Shown here: positions 42,804 through 50,265 of the stretch, in pieces | Numbering within the stretch: position 1 is the first letter of the stretch | Layout of the letters: each line of letters starts with the position of its first letter | Virus record (IMG/VR): IMGVR_UViG_3300021432_000009 | Coordinates: 1-62,045 of that record | Source of the DNA: a virus | Length of the DNA stretch: 62,045 nucleotides | Direction: 5' to 3' (one strand) | Notes under the pieces: model-generated | Database searches by the model: none | What the model saw: the letters and a program-made list of their open reading frames with translations, nothing else | Told to the model about the DNA's origin: nothing | Position numbers and translations under genes: made by a program

Positions 42804-43145
42804 CTAGGTAATTCCTAGCGCCTGCTGCAGCGTCGCATCGCCGCCAAAGACCGGCGTAGGCCCGCCCGGCGCAGCGACTACGACTAGCGTGCCATCTCGC
42901 GCAATCGAGGCGACTGCCTGCACGCCTGCAGTTGCGTTAATGATGTCGACTAAGTTCTGCGCGCTATGGATCGCCGCCTCGAACGGAATAGTTATCCCGT
43001 TAATCGTTATCCTCGCGCCTTGCAGCGGTGTGTTAAGCGTCTCCGGTGCTTCACCAGACGTGCTAGGATCGACAAATGTCGCTGCCTGGCCCGGCCCCGT
43101 CATAGCGCCGTTTGGCAACCACGAGATGTTCGTCTCGCCCTTCAT
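42804..43145 (-). CDS. Hook-IN-like repeat protein 3 (113 aa)
   Basis: The third of three tandem paralogues. Residues 45-110 (ARITINGITIPFEAAIHS; LVDIINATAGVQAVASIARD; GTLVVVAAPGG; FGGDATLQQALGI) follow the pattern of the flagellin hook IN motif. See 43155 and 43564. Confidence 0.6.
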   Translation of the reverse strand: MKGETNISWLPNGAMTGPGQAATFVDPSTSGEAPETLNTPLQGARITINGITIPFEAAIHSAQNLVDIINATAGVQAVASIARDGTLVVVAAPGGPTPVFGGDATLQQALGIT

Positions 43146-43154
43146 TGCGCTCTC

Positions 43155-43550
43155 CTACCCCACATAGTTCCCCGCGACCAAGCCGAGTGCCGCGAGTAGC
43201 GTCGCCCCGCCGGCGATGTTAATCGCCACGCCAGTCGCAGTCTGCAAGACGATCTTCCCATCACGGTTAACACTCGCCACTACGTTCGTCGCCCCGTTTA
43301 TGAAGCTCACAATGTCCTTGTTGCCCCAAGTCGTGAGGTCGATTAGCCCCGCCCCAGCGCTCCCGCCGCTCCCGCCAATATTCACCCCGTTAATCGTCAG
43401 CGCGCCGAGGCAGCCAGCGGCGGCGAGCGGAGTAGGTGTGCCCACGGCGAGCGACGGCGGCGAGCCGGTTATCGCGTCACCCTCGATCGTCTGAGGGTTC
43501 GCAATAGTTGGGAAGTGATTCGAGCCAGTAGAGGCGATTACAGTGGTCAT
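43155..43550 (-). CDS. Hook-IN-like repeat protein 2 (131 aa)
   Basis: Paralogue of both neighbours: GALTINGVNI, KDIVSFINGATNVVASVNRD, GKIVLQTATGVAINIAGGA, TLLAALGLVAG. The repeat resembles the hook IN motif of FliD and flagellin. In a phage these may be virion decoration or fibre-attachment modules. Confidence 0.6.
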   Translation of the reverse strand: MTTVIASTGSNHFPTIANPQTIEGDAITGSPPSLAVGTPTPLAAAGCLGALTINGVNIGGSGGSAGAGLIDLTTWGNKDIVSFINGATNVVASVNRDGKIVLQTATGVAINIAGGATLLAALGLVAGNYVG

Positions 43551-43563
43551 CTTTTCAGACCTC

Positions 43564-43887
43564 TCATCCAGCGACTAGGCCTAGTGCAGCGAGAAGCGTT
43601 GCGTCGCCACCAAGCACGATGTTCGCGCCACTAAGCTGCAAGGCACCATTCCGATCCACACTCGCGACTACGCCGAGCCCAGCAGAGTTGATAAACGAGA
43701 TAATGTTATCAACTCCGTGCGTTGACAAGTCGATTGAGATTGACTTCCCGTTCACAGTTAGGCTAGCCGACTTGCTCGGCGTAGCCAGTGTCTTTGGGGG
43801 CGTGCCCAGCACGCCCGGCACGGTATGCTGCGGCGTTGCGCCAACTGGCACGTGGCCTATCGTGGAGCTTCCGAGCTTTGTTGGCAT
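43564..43887 (-). CDS. Hook-IN-like repeat protein 1 (107 aa)
   Basis: The start at 43887 has GAGGACG upstream; the frame is open further up inside the fibre gene. Residues 40-107 (SASLTVNGKSISIDLSTHG; DNIISFINSAGLGVVASVDR; NGALQLSGANIVLGGDATLL) are the same unit as in 43155 and 42804. The three genes arose by tandem duplication and have diverged. Confidence 0.6.
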   Translation of the reverse strand: MPTKLGSSTIGHVPVGATPQHTVPGVLGTPPKTLATPSKSASLTVNGKSISIDLSTHGVDNIISFINSAGLGVVASVDRNGALQLSGANIVLGGDATLLAALGLVAG

Positions 43888-43903
43888 CAACGATGCGTCC
43901 TCG

Positions 43904-45142
43904 CTAGAAGTCCGCCGAGACTTCCCACACGCCCGTGCCGCCTGCGGCACCAGTCAGCTGCTCGACCTGCCCCGCAGTGTTCGTATTCGCCGCAGTGATA
44001 GCGCAGGCGTTGAGGCCACAGAGCGCCGCCGTCGGTGTAGCGATAGTCGTGAGCGTATTCGCGATATTCACCTTGAACGTGCCAGCCGTTGTGATGGTGA
44101 TCGTCGGCGTAGCCCGCATAGTCTGTGCAAGTGCAAGCGTGCAGCCGTTCGTGTTGGCTGTCAAGGCTTCGCAATAGCCATTCAGCGGATACGCAGCAGC
44201 AAGTTCAGCGAAGCGCTGGTAGTACGTCTGTGCAATTGCAAGTTCAAGCTGATACGGCTGGAACTCGAACGCACTCGCCGAGGCAGCGACTTCGAGCTGC
44301 GCGCCGGTGAAGGCGAAGCCGTCGGTGGTGCCCGCGCCCGTCGCAGTGGGGGTGAAGCACAGCTCAACGCCGAGCTCTGTCACCGTCGTCGCCAGCGTAA
44401 CTGTGATTTGATAGCGCGCAAAGGCAGTGGTTAGCTGCACGGGCTGTTGGTTGACTGCAAATGCTATCCCCGTCCACGCAGGCGTGATCGCCGGGCTCGC
44501 TGTGAGCGTGCCCAGCCCCTGGTCCGTACCCGTACCGGTGATGATACTCGCTGTCATCAAGTTGCCATTGTCGGCATTCAGACCCGCAAGCGCCGCAGCA
44601 GTGAAGCTCAGCGTCACGGTCTTCCCCGCAAGGTACGTGGAGCGTACCGTGGGAATTTCCTGAATCGCGCAGACGGGCTGCGTGAGCGCGCCACTTGTTC
44701 GGTAGACCTTCAAGACCGCAGGGAAGCCCTGCGGCGGAGTAGGTGTCGACGTAGCGAGCTGCGTCCTGCCTGCGCCGACTGCGACGTTCACATCGCATGA
44801 CCAGCGGTCAGCGCCGTACGCAGTCATAGTCGGCGCAGTGTTCGTCCCGCATGTCGCAATGCCAGTGCCGCGCTGCTGCACGGCCATTGCGCCGTTATCT
44901 AGGTAGTTCCTCGGCGTGCCGGAGAAGTTACCGAGCACACTCAGCGGAATAGTGATCGTCTGCGGCACTTCGCCATTCGGCAGCCCGGTGTCCGCCGCGA
45001 CAATCTCGTTGCCCGTCAGCGGGTTCGTCAGCGGACTCGCCGAGTTTGAAGGGTAGCCGGGGTAGATGCCAGCCGCGTGCGCGGCAATTGCCGCGCAAAT
45101 GAGCGCAACAGAGGCGCCCAACAGAGTTCGCTTCGTATTCAT
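43904..45142 (-). CDS. Fibre-like protein with Sec signal peptide (412 aa)
   Basis: Residues 1-24 (NTKRTLLGASVALICAAIAA then HAAG) form a signal peptide. The mature part has NYLDNGAMAVQQRGTG and YGADRWSC, and the C-terminal SAFEFQPYQLELAIAQTYYQ, both standard in phage tail-fibre or receptor-binding proteins. It sits between terminase and the metal-binding genes, far from the other fibre genes. Confidence 0.7.
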   Translation of the reverse strand: MNTKRTLLGASVALICAAIAAHAAGIYPGYPSNSASPLTNPLTGNEIVAADTGLPNGEVPQTITIPLSVLGNFSGTPRNYLDNGAMAVQQRGTGIATCGTNTAPTMTAYGADRWSCDVNVAVGAGRTQLATSTPTPPQGFPAVLKVYRTSGALTQPVCAIQEIPTVRSTYLAGKTVTLSFTAAALAGLNADNGNLMTASIITGTGTDQGLGTLTASPAITPAWTGIAFAVNQQPVQLTTAFARYQITVTLATTVTELGVELCFTPTATGAGTTDGFAFTGAQLEVAASASAFEFQPYQLELAIAQTYYQRFAELAAAYPLNGYCEALTANTNGCTLALAQTMRATPTITITTAGTFKVNIANTLTTIATPTAALCGLNACAITAANTNTAGQVEQLTGAAGGTGVWEVSADF

Positions 45143-45190
45143 GCTCGTTACCTCATCTGTTGGCCTGCGGCGCGACGCGCCCTCGGCGCG

Positions 45191-45451
45191 TTACTTTCGT
45201 CTCAGTTCCTGCATAGCCCCGCGCATCGTCTCGCGGCCAGGATTCGTCTCGCGTCTCGTCGCCGCGTCGATGTCGGGCTTCGTTTTGCTGAACTTCTCGC
45301 TATGCGAGTACTCGTTACCTTTGCAGCGGGACTCGGACACGATGTAGCCGTTGTCGATCTTCCGCACGCTCACGCTGCACGAGTCGTTGTCACTCGCTGC
45401 GACGTCGCACGGCGCGCTCGCAAGCACACTCACACTATTTCGCTTTGCCAC
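45191..45451 (-). CDS. Small conserved phage protein (86 aa)
   Basis: GTG start overlapping the upstream ORF. SVSVRKIDNGYIVSESRC, YSHSEKFSKTKPDID and the basic tail are like small proteins near head genes of many phages. Function unknown. Confidence 0.6.
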   Translation of the reverse strand: MAKRNSVSVLASAPCDVAASDNDSCSVSVRKIDNGYIVSESRCKGNEYSHSEKFSKTKPDIDAATRRETNPGRETMRGAMQELRRK

Positions 45452-45572
45452 GCTTCACTCCACTACTGAGACTCGGCGACTTCGGGTTAACTCCGCGCAT
45501 CGTAGCACCGGGCGACTTCGCAAGACCGAAGCGAGGCACCTTCGCTGGCTTCGCCTTTGGCAACTTCGCCAC
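45435..45572 (-). CDS. Small lysine-rich peptide (45 aa)
   Basis: From a GTG at 45572 the frame gives VAKLPKAKPAKVPRFGLAKS and on to SSGVKRGKAK, strongly basic and disordered, perhaps nucleic-acid binding. The frame is open far upstream but reads as shadow sequence there. Confidence 0.45.
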   Translation of the reverse strand: MAKLPKAKPAKVPRFGLAKSPGATMRGVNPKSPSLSSGVKRGKAK

Positions 45573-45574
45573 GC

Positions 45575-45793
45575 TCAGACGCCCCGATGATTCGGCTTGT
45601 GGTCGAACAGGCGATGCCGCCTGTGGCCGATATCCGGCGTGGGCGAGTGGTGGTTCAGACCCGCTGGCGACGACTCGGGACTTTTCATGTGCTTCCCATG
45701 GCCTGCGTGGCCGCCGATCTTCTCGTGCTTCGGATGTGGCAGGTCGGCGGGCGGCGAGGCGAGGTGCTTGCCGTGGTGCATTCCGTGTTTCAC
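45575..45793 (-). CDS. Small histidine-rich protein (72 aa)
   Basis: GTG start preceded by GGAGA. Thirteen or more histidines (KHGMHHGKHL; GGHAGHGKHM; LNHHSPTPDIGHRRHRLF), so metal binding is plausible. No family recognised. Confidence 0.5.
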   Translation of the reverse strand: MKHGMHHGKHLASPPADLPHPKHEKIGGHAGHGKHMKSPESSPAGLNHHSPTPDIGHRRHRLFDHKPNHRGV

Positions 45794-45870
45794 GGGAGGT
45801 CTCCGTTGTGCCCTGAGATGATGTGCGACGTACTGCCGGCCATTGCACGCGCGTAAGGGCTAGTGAGCAA

Positions 45871-45891
45871 TCCGGGCGCGGGGCGCCCGGA
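45871..45891 (-). terminator. Strong hairpin downstream of 45928..46425
   Basis: Perfect 8-bp stem TCCGGGCG/CGCCCGGA with loop CGGGG, 37 bases after the stop at 45928. There is no U-run, so termination would be incomplete; it may set gene-expression steps in the leftward unit. Confidence 0.5.
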
Positions 45892-45927
45892 ACCAAACGG
45901 CGTTATTGTGGGCGCTAACGCGCGCAC

Positions 45928-46425
45928 TTACGCCCCGCCCGGCGCCACGTAGCAGTATACTTCGCGCACGCTACTACCAATGATTGCTGTGCCAAGGAAG
46001 ATAACTCCGTGGCCAGTTGGATTGCCCGCGTCGTACTTCATCTTCGAGTTTGGCACAACCACTCTCGTGCCAGTTGGCAGAACGCCCCGCCCATCAGTTA
46101 TGATCGCCACGTAATGGTCGCCCTCAACCTCGAATGTATCTGCCTCGAAGGCGTCCGCCTCGCCACAACACGACAACCTCGGGTGGTCAGGTTGCATAAG
46201 ATTCGCAAACCACTCGGCGACAGCAGGGGAGGAACTGTTCCACTGCGCACTAGGCCGTGCAATCGCATACAGGGCGCTCAGAATGAGCAAAGCGAAGCCA
46301 ATTGCGACAGCGGGCGCCAGCAGCGGATGGTTTCGCACGACGTAGTACGGCGCAAGTACGATAAGCTCGACAATTTCGCACAGCTTGCAGTCGTCGCTGT
46401 AGTGACCGCCGCGCCGATAGGCCAT
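45928..46425 (-). CDS. Membrane-anchored protein with exported cysteine-containing domain (165 aa)
   Basis: The ATG at 46425 follows AGGAG by 8 bases. One membrane helix (PLLAPAVAIGFALLILSALYA) precedes an exported domain with EWFANLMQPDHPRLSCCGEA, FEVEGDHYVAIITDGRG and a C-terminal YCYVAPGGA. This domain recurs in alphaproteobacterial phages as far as I recall; its function is unknown. Confidence 0.65.
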   Translation of the reverse strand: MAYRRGGHYSDDCKLCEIVELIVLAPYYVVRNHPLLAPAVAIGFALLILSALYAIARPSAQWNSSSPAVAEWFANLMQPDHPRLSCCGEADAFEADTFEVEGDHYVAIITDGRGVLPTGTRVVVPNSKMKYDAGNPTGHGVIFLGTAIIGSSVREVYCYVAPGGA

Positions 46426-46435
46426 TTGCGCACTC

Positions 46436-46930
46436 CTAAACTGGCCCCTTACCGAGAAAATGCCACGTCGGGCTCGCGCCATTTAGGCACTTCGCCAGCG
46501 TAGCGCGAAAGCTATCGCAAACGAGCCGCGGGTCGCTCGCAGGAGTGAGGTTTTTAACAACTACGAAGCCGACAGCGCGCTTCTGCGTCGCCATAGCGAC
46601 AATCGGCAGGTAGAACTCGCGTAACTTTCGCCACGCCTCAGCAGTGTCCGTGAGTTTCGCCTCCCCAACGACGTATTGGTCTAGCGACTGCACGTACAGG
46701 AGGTAGTCAACTTGCGCGTAGCCGCGACCATTTGCGTCGTGAAACTCGAACCAGCTGCCGTACTTCACGGGAATTTTGCCGTACTCGGCTTGCAGCGCAG
46801 CAGCTACACTGCGCTCATACGCAATCCCTCGCGCCTTCACGCCCCGAGGGCGCCCAATTGGGATGCAAGATGGCCGCTCGCAGGGCGTTGCGAAGCGCAG
46901 GCCGACGACTCGGCGTTCTTCCTTGCTCAC
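46436..46930 (-). CDS. PD-(D/E)XK-like nuclease (164 aa)
   Basis: The core RGIAYERSVAAALQAEYG, then YAQVDYLLYVQS and YVVGEAKLTDTAEAWRKL has the E...D...ExK arrangement of the nuclease superfamily. A short basic N-terminus precedes it. It might process branched or host DNA during packaging. ATGA overlap with 46927..47184. Confidence 0.65.
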   Translation of the reverse strand: MSKEERRVVGLRFATPCERPSCIPIGRPRGVKARGIAYERSVAAALQAEYGKIPVKYGSWFEFHDANGRGYAQVDYLLYVQSLDQYVVGEAKLTDTAEAWRKLREFYLPIVAMATQKRAVGFVVVKNLTPASDPRLVCDSFRATLAKCLNGASPTWHFLGKGPV

Positions 46931-47184
46931 TTCATATTATCCCGCCGATAGTGTTCGATCCAGTCCTGCTTTACAATCTCAATCTTCCCAATAAAGTCGG
47001 AGAACTCCGTTACTCCGCTGCGTGAGTCGCTCCAGTGCCCGCTCGGTCCCTTCTTAATCATAAAGAGACCGATAATTTCGCCAGCTTCGGCCTCGGCAAG
47101 CGTGCGTCGCAACGTGGCGATAATGTCCTCGCGAATCTCGTCACGAATAGTAGGCTTCGGAACTAGCTGCGCAACGTCACTCAC
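46927..47184 (-). CDS. Unknown small protein (85 aa)
   Basis: A GTG at 47184 overlaps the upstream stop; the longer upstream frame is a shadow. Helical first half (REDIIATLRRTLAEAEAGEI), then IGLFMIKKGPSGHWSDSRSG. No family recognised. Confidence 0.65.
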   Translation of the reverse strand: MSDVAQLVPKPTIRDEIREDIIATLRRTLAEAEAGEIIGLFMIKKGPSGHWSDSRSGVTEFSDFIGKIEIVKQDWIEHYRRDNMK

Positions 47185-47830
47185 CCTTGGCCTCCCACTT
47201 GTCACACACGTCATCTGGCGAAATCGCCCCAGCCACCCAGGTACACGCCCGCAGCCGCGGCAGGAACATTGCGCAGTGCTCGCACGCGCGAGTCTTCCCA
47301 CTCGCCTCTCGGTAGTCCACTTCGTCCTTCTCGAACTTGCTCTTCGCGGCGACCTTCTCCAAGTGTGCGAGCAACTTCGCATCGCCCTCGTAGGGATATA
47401 GGTCGAGATCTGGCGGCACTCGACGGATATCCTCATGCTCAATTGGCATGAAGTCTGGCTCTAGGCCCTTCTCGTACTTCTCCCAGTCGTAGCCGTCGCC
47501 AAGCACTGCGAATTGCTCCGCAGCAGTAGCTAGATGATGGGCAGGCTCATAGCTCTGCTCTGCTTCATGCACTAGCGCCGCCTCGACGCTCTCGTGCACT
47601 TCGATATACTTCGCCAGCGGGACGCCTTCGCTCTTCTCCGGCAGATGGCGGTCGAGGTACACATACGCGCCGTCGCGGGAGATTCCACCCAAGTATGGCA
47701 CGTCGAATGTGTTGCAAAGCTTGCGCCACTTGCGCAGCCGCCGGCCGACGGCCGGATAGCGAATTAGTAGGGCACGTAAGCGCGCGAGCGAGCCCGGTGC
47801 GTCGTCGAATTTACTATCACCTGCGCTCAC
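47177..47830 (-). CDS. Metal-binding phage protein, protease-like fold possible (217 aa)
   Basis: YLGGISRDGAYVYLDRHLPE, YIEVHESVEAALVHEAEQSY and AHHLATAAEQFAVLG form an HExxE...H-type arrangement as in metal-dependent enzymes. The C-terminus CEHCAMFLPRLRACTWVAG, then DDVCDKW is a four-cysteine Fe-S or zinc motif widely found in phage structural regions. Possibly a virion or head-maturation factor. Confidence 0.65.
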   Translation of the reverse strand: MSAGDSKFDDAPGSLARLRALLIRYPAVGRRLRKWRKLCNTFDVPYLGGISRDGAYVYLDRHLPEKSEGVPLAKYIEVHESVEAALVHEAEQSYEPAHHLATAAEQFAVLGDGYDWEKYEKGLEPDFMPIEHEDIRRVPPDLDLYPYEGDAKLLAHLEKVAAKSKFEKDEVDYREASGKTRACEHCAMFLPRLRACTWVAGAISPDDVCDKWEAKGE

Positions 47831-48189
47831 GCGATTATCCTGCCAGGCTCAAGTCCTGCGTATTCTGGCCACGATACTACTGCGTCTATACAAGCCTGCA
47901 CACCAGGGACTGGTCGAATACTGTCAATAGTTTCTCTCGAAATAAACTTGTGAACCTGTTTAGCTGTAAGTGTAATAATACCAGATCGAGAGTCGTATTG
48001 ATGCAATGGAAACTGAGCACGGTCTACTCGAATTAACATTTGGTCAGTATTGATTTGGTATACAGCCAGATACCGCGTGTAGTATGGGTCAAAGTTGCGA
48101 ACTGGCATTAAACTACTCGTACGCACAATGGCTGGCGCAGCCAGGCTGCTAGCAAGACCAACTAGAAGACTTCTGCGAGCAATAAGCAT
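47827..48189 (-). CDS. Tat-signal protein A (120 aa)
   Basis: The N-terminus IARRSLLVGLASSLAAPAIV then RTSSLMPV is a twin-arginine leader with the cassette shared by 2850, 49497 and 49874. Residues 40-56 (AVYQINTDQMLIRVD) weakly resemble the capsid C-terminal segment AYDIRSDQFITRLD. The rest (ITLTAKQVHKFISRET) is unrecognised. The 5' leader has a hairpin and GGTTACAC like that of 50260. Overlaps the next gene by ATGA. Confidence 0.65.
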   Translation of the reverse strand: MLIARRSLLVGLASSLAAPAIVRTSSLMPVRNFDPYYTRYLAVYQINTDQMLIRVDRAQFPLHQYDSRSGIITLTAKQVHKFISRETIDSIRPVPGVQACIDAVVSWPEYAGLEPGRIIA

Positions 48190-48224
48190 CGTGTAACCTG
48201 ACTGTCCGCTTCGCGGACGACTAT
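48190..48224 (-). promoter_or_regulatory. Hairpin leader of Tat-signal protein A
   Basis: Reading leftward: TAGTC, a perfect 6-bp hairpin (GTCCGC/GCGGAC, loop 3; 48204-48218), then GGTTACAC just before the ATG at 48189. The same order of elements occurs before the Tat gene at 50260. Confidence 0.5.
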
Positions 48225-48225
48225 G

Positions 48226-48396
48226 CTACGCAGCTTGCTCGCGTTCAATTGCCTTCTTTGCATCGAGCAGAGCCTTCTGGCGAATTGCTACGGCGAGTGC
48301 CTCGATACCCGCTCCGCGAATGCCTCGGTTACGCTGTGCGATATGGAATGCGCGAAGCTCGGCGCATTCGTCAATCATTCGATTAAGCTCTGCCAT
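48226..48396 (-). CDS. Small helical protein (56 aa)
   Basis: The ATG at 48396 starts MAELNRMIDECAELRAFHIA and runs to a TAG at 48226; charged helices throughout (AIRQKALLDAKKAIEREQ). Too short for most gene finders. Function unknown. Confidence 0.6.
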   Translation of the reverse strand: MAELNRMIDECAELRAFHIAQRNRGIRGAGIEALAVAIRQKALLDAKKAIEREQAA

Positions 48397-48410
48397 CTAG
48401 TATCTCGCGG

Positions 48411-48644
48411 CTAGGCCGTCATATTCGGCAGTGCGATCTTCGGAGCATTTGCTCGCACGCTGTCGCGTTTCGCTCGCTCGGCGCACATGCGGTCGATCCA
48501 GGCGAGGATAGTCTCAGCATTCGTAAGTAGCAAGTCGACACCACCGTTACCGAGTGGAATACCGTGTGTACTGCATAGCTGCGGAAGTCTGCTGGCGCAC
48601 TCTAGTGCTAGCGAAACCGTGGCGCGGTCGGAGACGGCGGTCAT
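48411..48644 (-). CDS. Unknown helical protein (77 aa)
   Basis: ATGA overlap with the upstream gene. Helical, with NAETILAWIDRMCAERAKR. No family recognised. Confidence 0.6.
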   Translation of the reverse strand: MTAVSDRATVSLALECASRLPQLCSTHGIPLGNGGVDLLLTNAETILAWIDRMCAERAKRDSVRANAPKIALPNMTA

Positions 48645-48880
48645 TCGGCAGCCTCGCGAGCAGTGTTCTTCTCGTGCTCATACACGATCTTCTCATTCTC
48701 AATTCGTTTTAAGTACTCAGCATCGCTTTCAGTGTTCAAGATCATCTTCTTAACTTCGCTGCGAAATACAGCAAGTCGGTTAAGCGCCTTAATTTCCTCG
48801 TCGTATCGAGCCTGAGTCAGCTCAATCATCGTGTCACTTTGCAGATCGTAGGCCATAATAACTTTGCGCTTCGTTGTCAC
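48641..48880 (-). CDS. Unknown coiled-coil protein (79 aa)
   Basis: Charged helical protein (ARYDEEIKALNRLAVFRSEV; YLKRIENEKIVYEHEKN). ATGA overlaps on both sides. Function unknown. Confidence 0.6.
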   Translation of the reverse strand: MTTKRKVIMAYDLQSDTMIELTQARYDEEIKALNRLAVFRSEVKKMILNTESDAEYLKRIENEKIVYEHEKNTAREAAE

Positions 48881-49500
48881 TTTGGCGGCTCCAGTTGTGG
48901 GGTGGCAGTTACGTCGATCAGCGGGGCTTCGTCAGCTTGCGGCGACACGAAGCTCACGTTTACCGTAACGCCGCCGCCAGAGGTGCCCTGCTGCCCTCGT
49001 GCCGCGCCCTTGCTAGGTGCCACCGACCTGTCGAAGGCCATGGCGGCGACCTCAAGCAGTTCGCGATTCTTGAAGTCCTCGGGGGAGTCTTCTAGCCGCT
49101 CCTGTAGCACCTCGACTGCCGTGGCGCCGACTACTGCGAGGCGTCCTGTGGCGTCGAGGAACTGCGCTTGCGCCTCAGCAGCATAGTGCGCGACTAGTTC
49201 GCGGAACGCTGGGTCTTGCGTTTGCAAGCGATATATCGTCGTAATCGCGTGGCCAGTTATGCTTGCGATCTCGGCTGGCTTCTTCCCACTTGCGACGAGG
49301 CGGGCGAGCAGGTGGTGGGAGTAACGGAGACGCTGGACGGACGACTTCGCCGCGCCCACGGGGACGTTGCGCAGAATGTCGATGTCCTCCGCCGTGAGGT
49401 CGCGGACGTAGGAGAAGACGAGCGGCTCGGCGCGCTCCCGGCGGCCCTCGGAGAGGGCTAGAAGGGCGATATCGTCGAGCAATTCGACTGAGGCGGTCAT
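48877..49500 (-). CDS. Putative terminase small subunit (207 aa)
   Basis: The ATG at 49500 overlaps the Tat gene stop. A helix-turn-helix candidate (HHLLARLVASGKKPAEIASI then GHAITTIYRLQTQDP) precedes a coiled-coil oligomerisation part (RLAVVGATAVEVLQERLED) and a disordered tail. This is the layout of small terminases. It lies 6 kb upstream of the large subunit, with many genes between. Confidence 0.55.
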   Translation of the reverse strand: MTASVELLDDIALLALSEGRRERAEPLVFSYVRDLTAEDIDILRNVPVGAAKSSVQRLRYSHHLLARLVASGKKPAEIASITGHAITTIYRLQTQDPAFRELVAHYAAEAQAQFLDATGRLAVVGATAVEVLQERLEDSPEDFKNRELLEVAAMAFDRSVAPSKGAARGQQGTSGGGVTVNVSFVSPQADEAPLIDVTATPQLEPPK

Positions 49501-49877
49501 GCTGCTGCACTCGGCCACTGTTGGCCTTCGTAGTAGGCCAAGTCGAATGCTGCGTCTTGTCGTGCCATGATAGACTTCGCAACAGACTCAGCAAACTTGT
49601 CCTGCATAGGCTTAATGATACGAGCAGAGTACTCATCGAGTACTAACTCAGGTGGCAGTTCTAATGCTGTCCACTCAGGACGAACTTGCATCGAGCCAAA
49701 CAGGACGTGTAAGCGAGTAATTGACTCGTCGGCTCCAACGTCGTACACAGCAATCTTGCGAAGTGAGATGCCATCGGAGATGGCCTTGACTGGCATAAGC
49801 GACGAGGCGCGAACGATAGCCGGGGCAGCGATGAAGAGCGCTCCTAGACCAGTTATAAAGCTGCGCCGGCTAGTCAT
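49497..49877 (-). CDS. Tat-signal protein B: leader fused to re-ordered capsid segments (126 aa)
   Basis: Leader TSRRSFITGLGALFIAAPAI then VRASSLMPV. Residues 35-69 align with capsid residues 368-402 (DGIS, YD, ITRL, VRPEW shared; 21 of 35 identical by eye). Residues 78-105 align with capsid residues 95-122 (LD, S.RI, PM, VA..IMA; about 12 of 28). The order is therefore inverted relative to the capsid. The tail WPSAAA is unrelated. Overlaps 48877 by ATGA and 49874 by 4 bases. Confidence 0.75.
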   Translation of the reverse strand: MTSRRSFITGLGALFIAAPAIVRASSLMPVKAISDGISLRKIAVYDVGADESITRLHVLFGSMQVRPEWTALELPPELVLDEYSARIIKPMQDKFAESVAKSIMARQDAAFDLAYYEGQQWPSAAA

Positions 49878-50260
49878 GCGAAGCTCGCTGTCTGCCGAAT
49901 TGTGAAGTCGCCAGGAAGTCGGATTCGAATAGTACTGCCAATTTTTACACCGGCTTTATTAAACTCGTCGTCGTATTGCGAAATAAACTTGTGTGAGTTC
50001 ACAAATAGCTTAACTGCCTCGCGAGTGATCTCGTTAACTGACAGCAGGCTACCGGTAATTTGGTACGTTGCTGCTTCTTCAAACCATTCAGCCTCCGCGC
50101 CAAGCAGAGGATACATGAAAACTGGTTCTTCTTGGACTGTACTGAGCGCCTTAACTGGCATTAAGCTACTCGCACGCACGATAGCCGGGGCGGCGAACGC
50201 GAATGCGCCGAGGCCAGCGAGAAAGCCGCGGCGAGAGGGGATGAGTAGTTGGTCTGCCAT
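49874..50260 (-). CDS. Tat-signal protein C: leader fused to capsid N-terminal segment (128 aa)
   Basis: Leader PSRRGFLAGLGAFAFAAPAI then VRASSLMPVK (residues 8-37). Residues 72-122 align with capsid residues 5-59 with one 4-residue gap: ITREAV, YDD, KIG, RLP and DFT are shared, 31 of 51 identical by eye. Residues 38-70 are unique. Directly followed by Tat protein B. Exported capsid-like fragments could act in superinfection exclusion or as decoys; this is speculation. Confidence 0.75.
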   Translation of the reverse strand: MADQLLIPSRRGFLAGLGAFAFAAPAIVRASSLMPVKALSTVQEEPVFMYPLLGAEAEWFEEAATYQITGSLLSVNEITREAVKLFVNSHKFISQYDDEFNKAGVKIGSTIRIRLPGDFTIRQTASFA

Positions 50261-50265
50261 GTGGC

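Noticed and set aside
45435-45896. A 153-residue basic protein
   Set aside because: The upstream two thirds lie in another frame of the histidine-rich gene and read as shadow sequence; only the last 45 codons look plausible.
46927-47442. A 171-residue protein in the frame of 46927
   Set aside because: The first half is arginine/serine-rich shadow of the metal-binding protein gene; the GTG at 47184 with overlap is the natural start.
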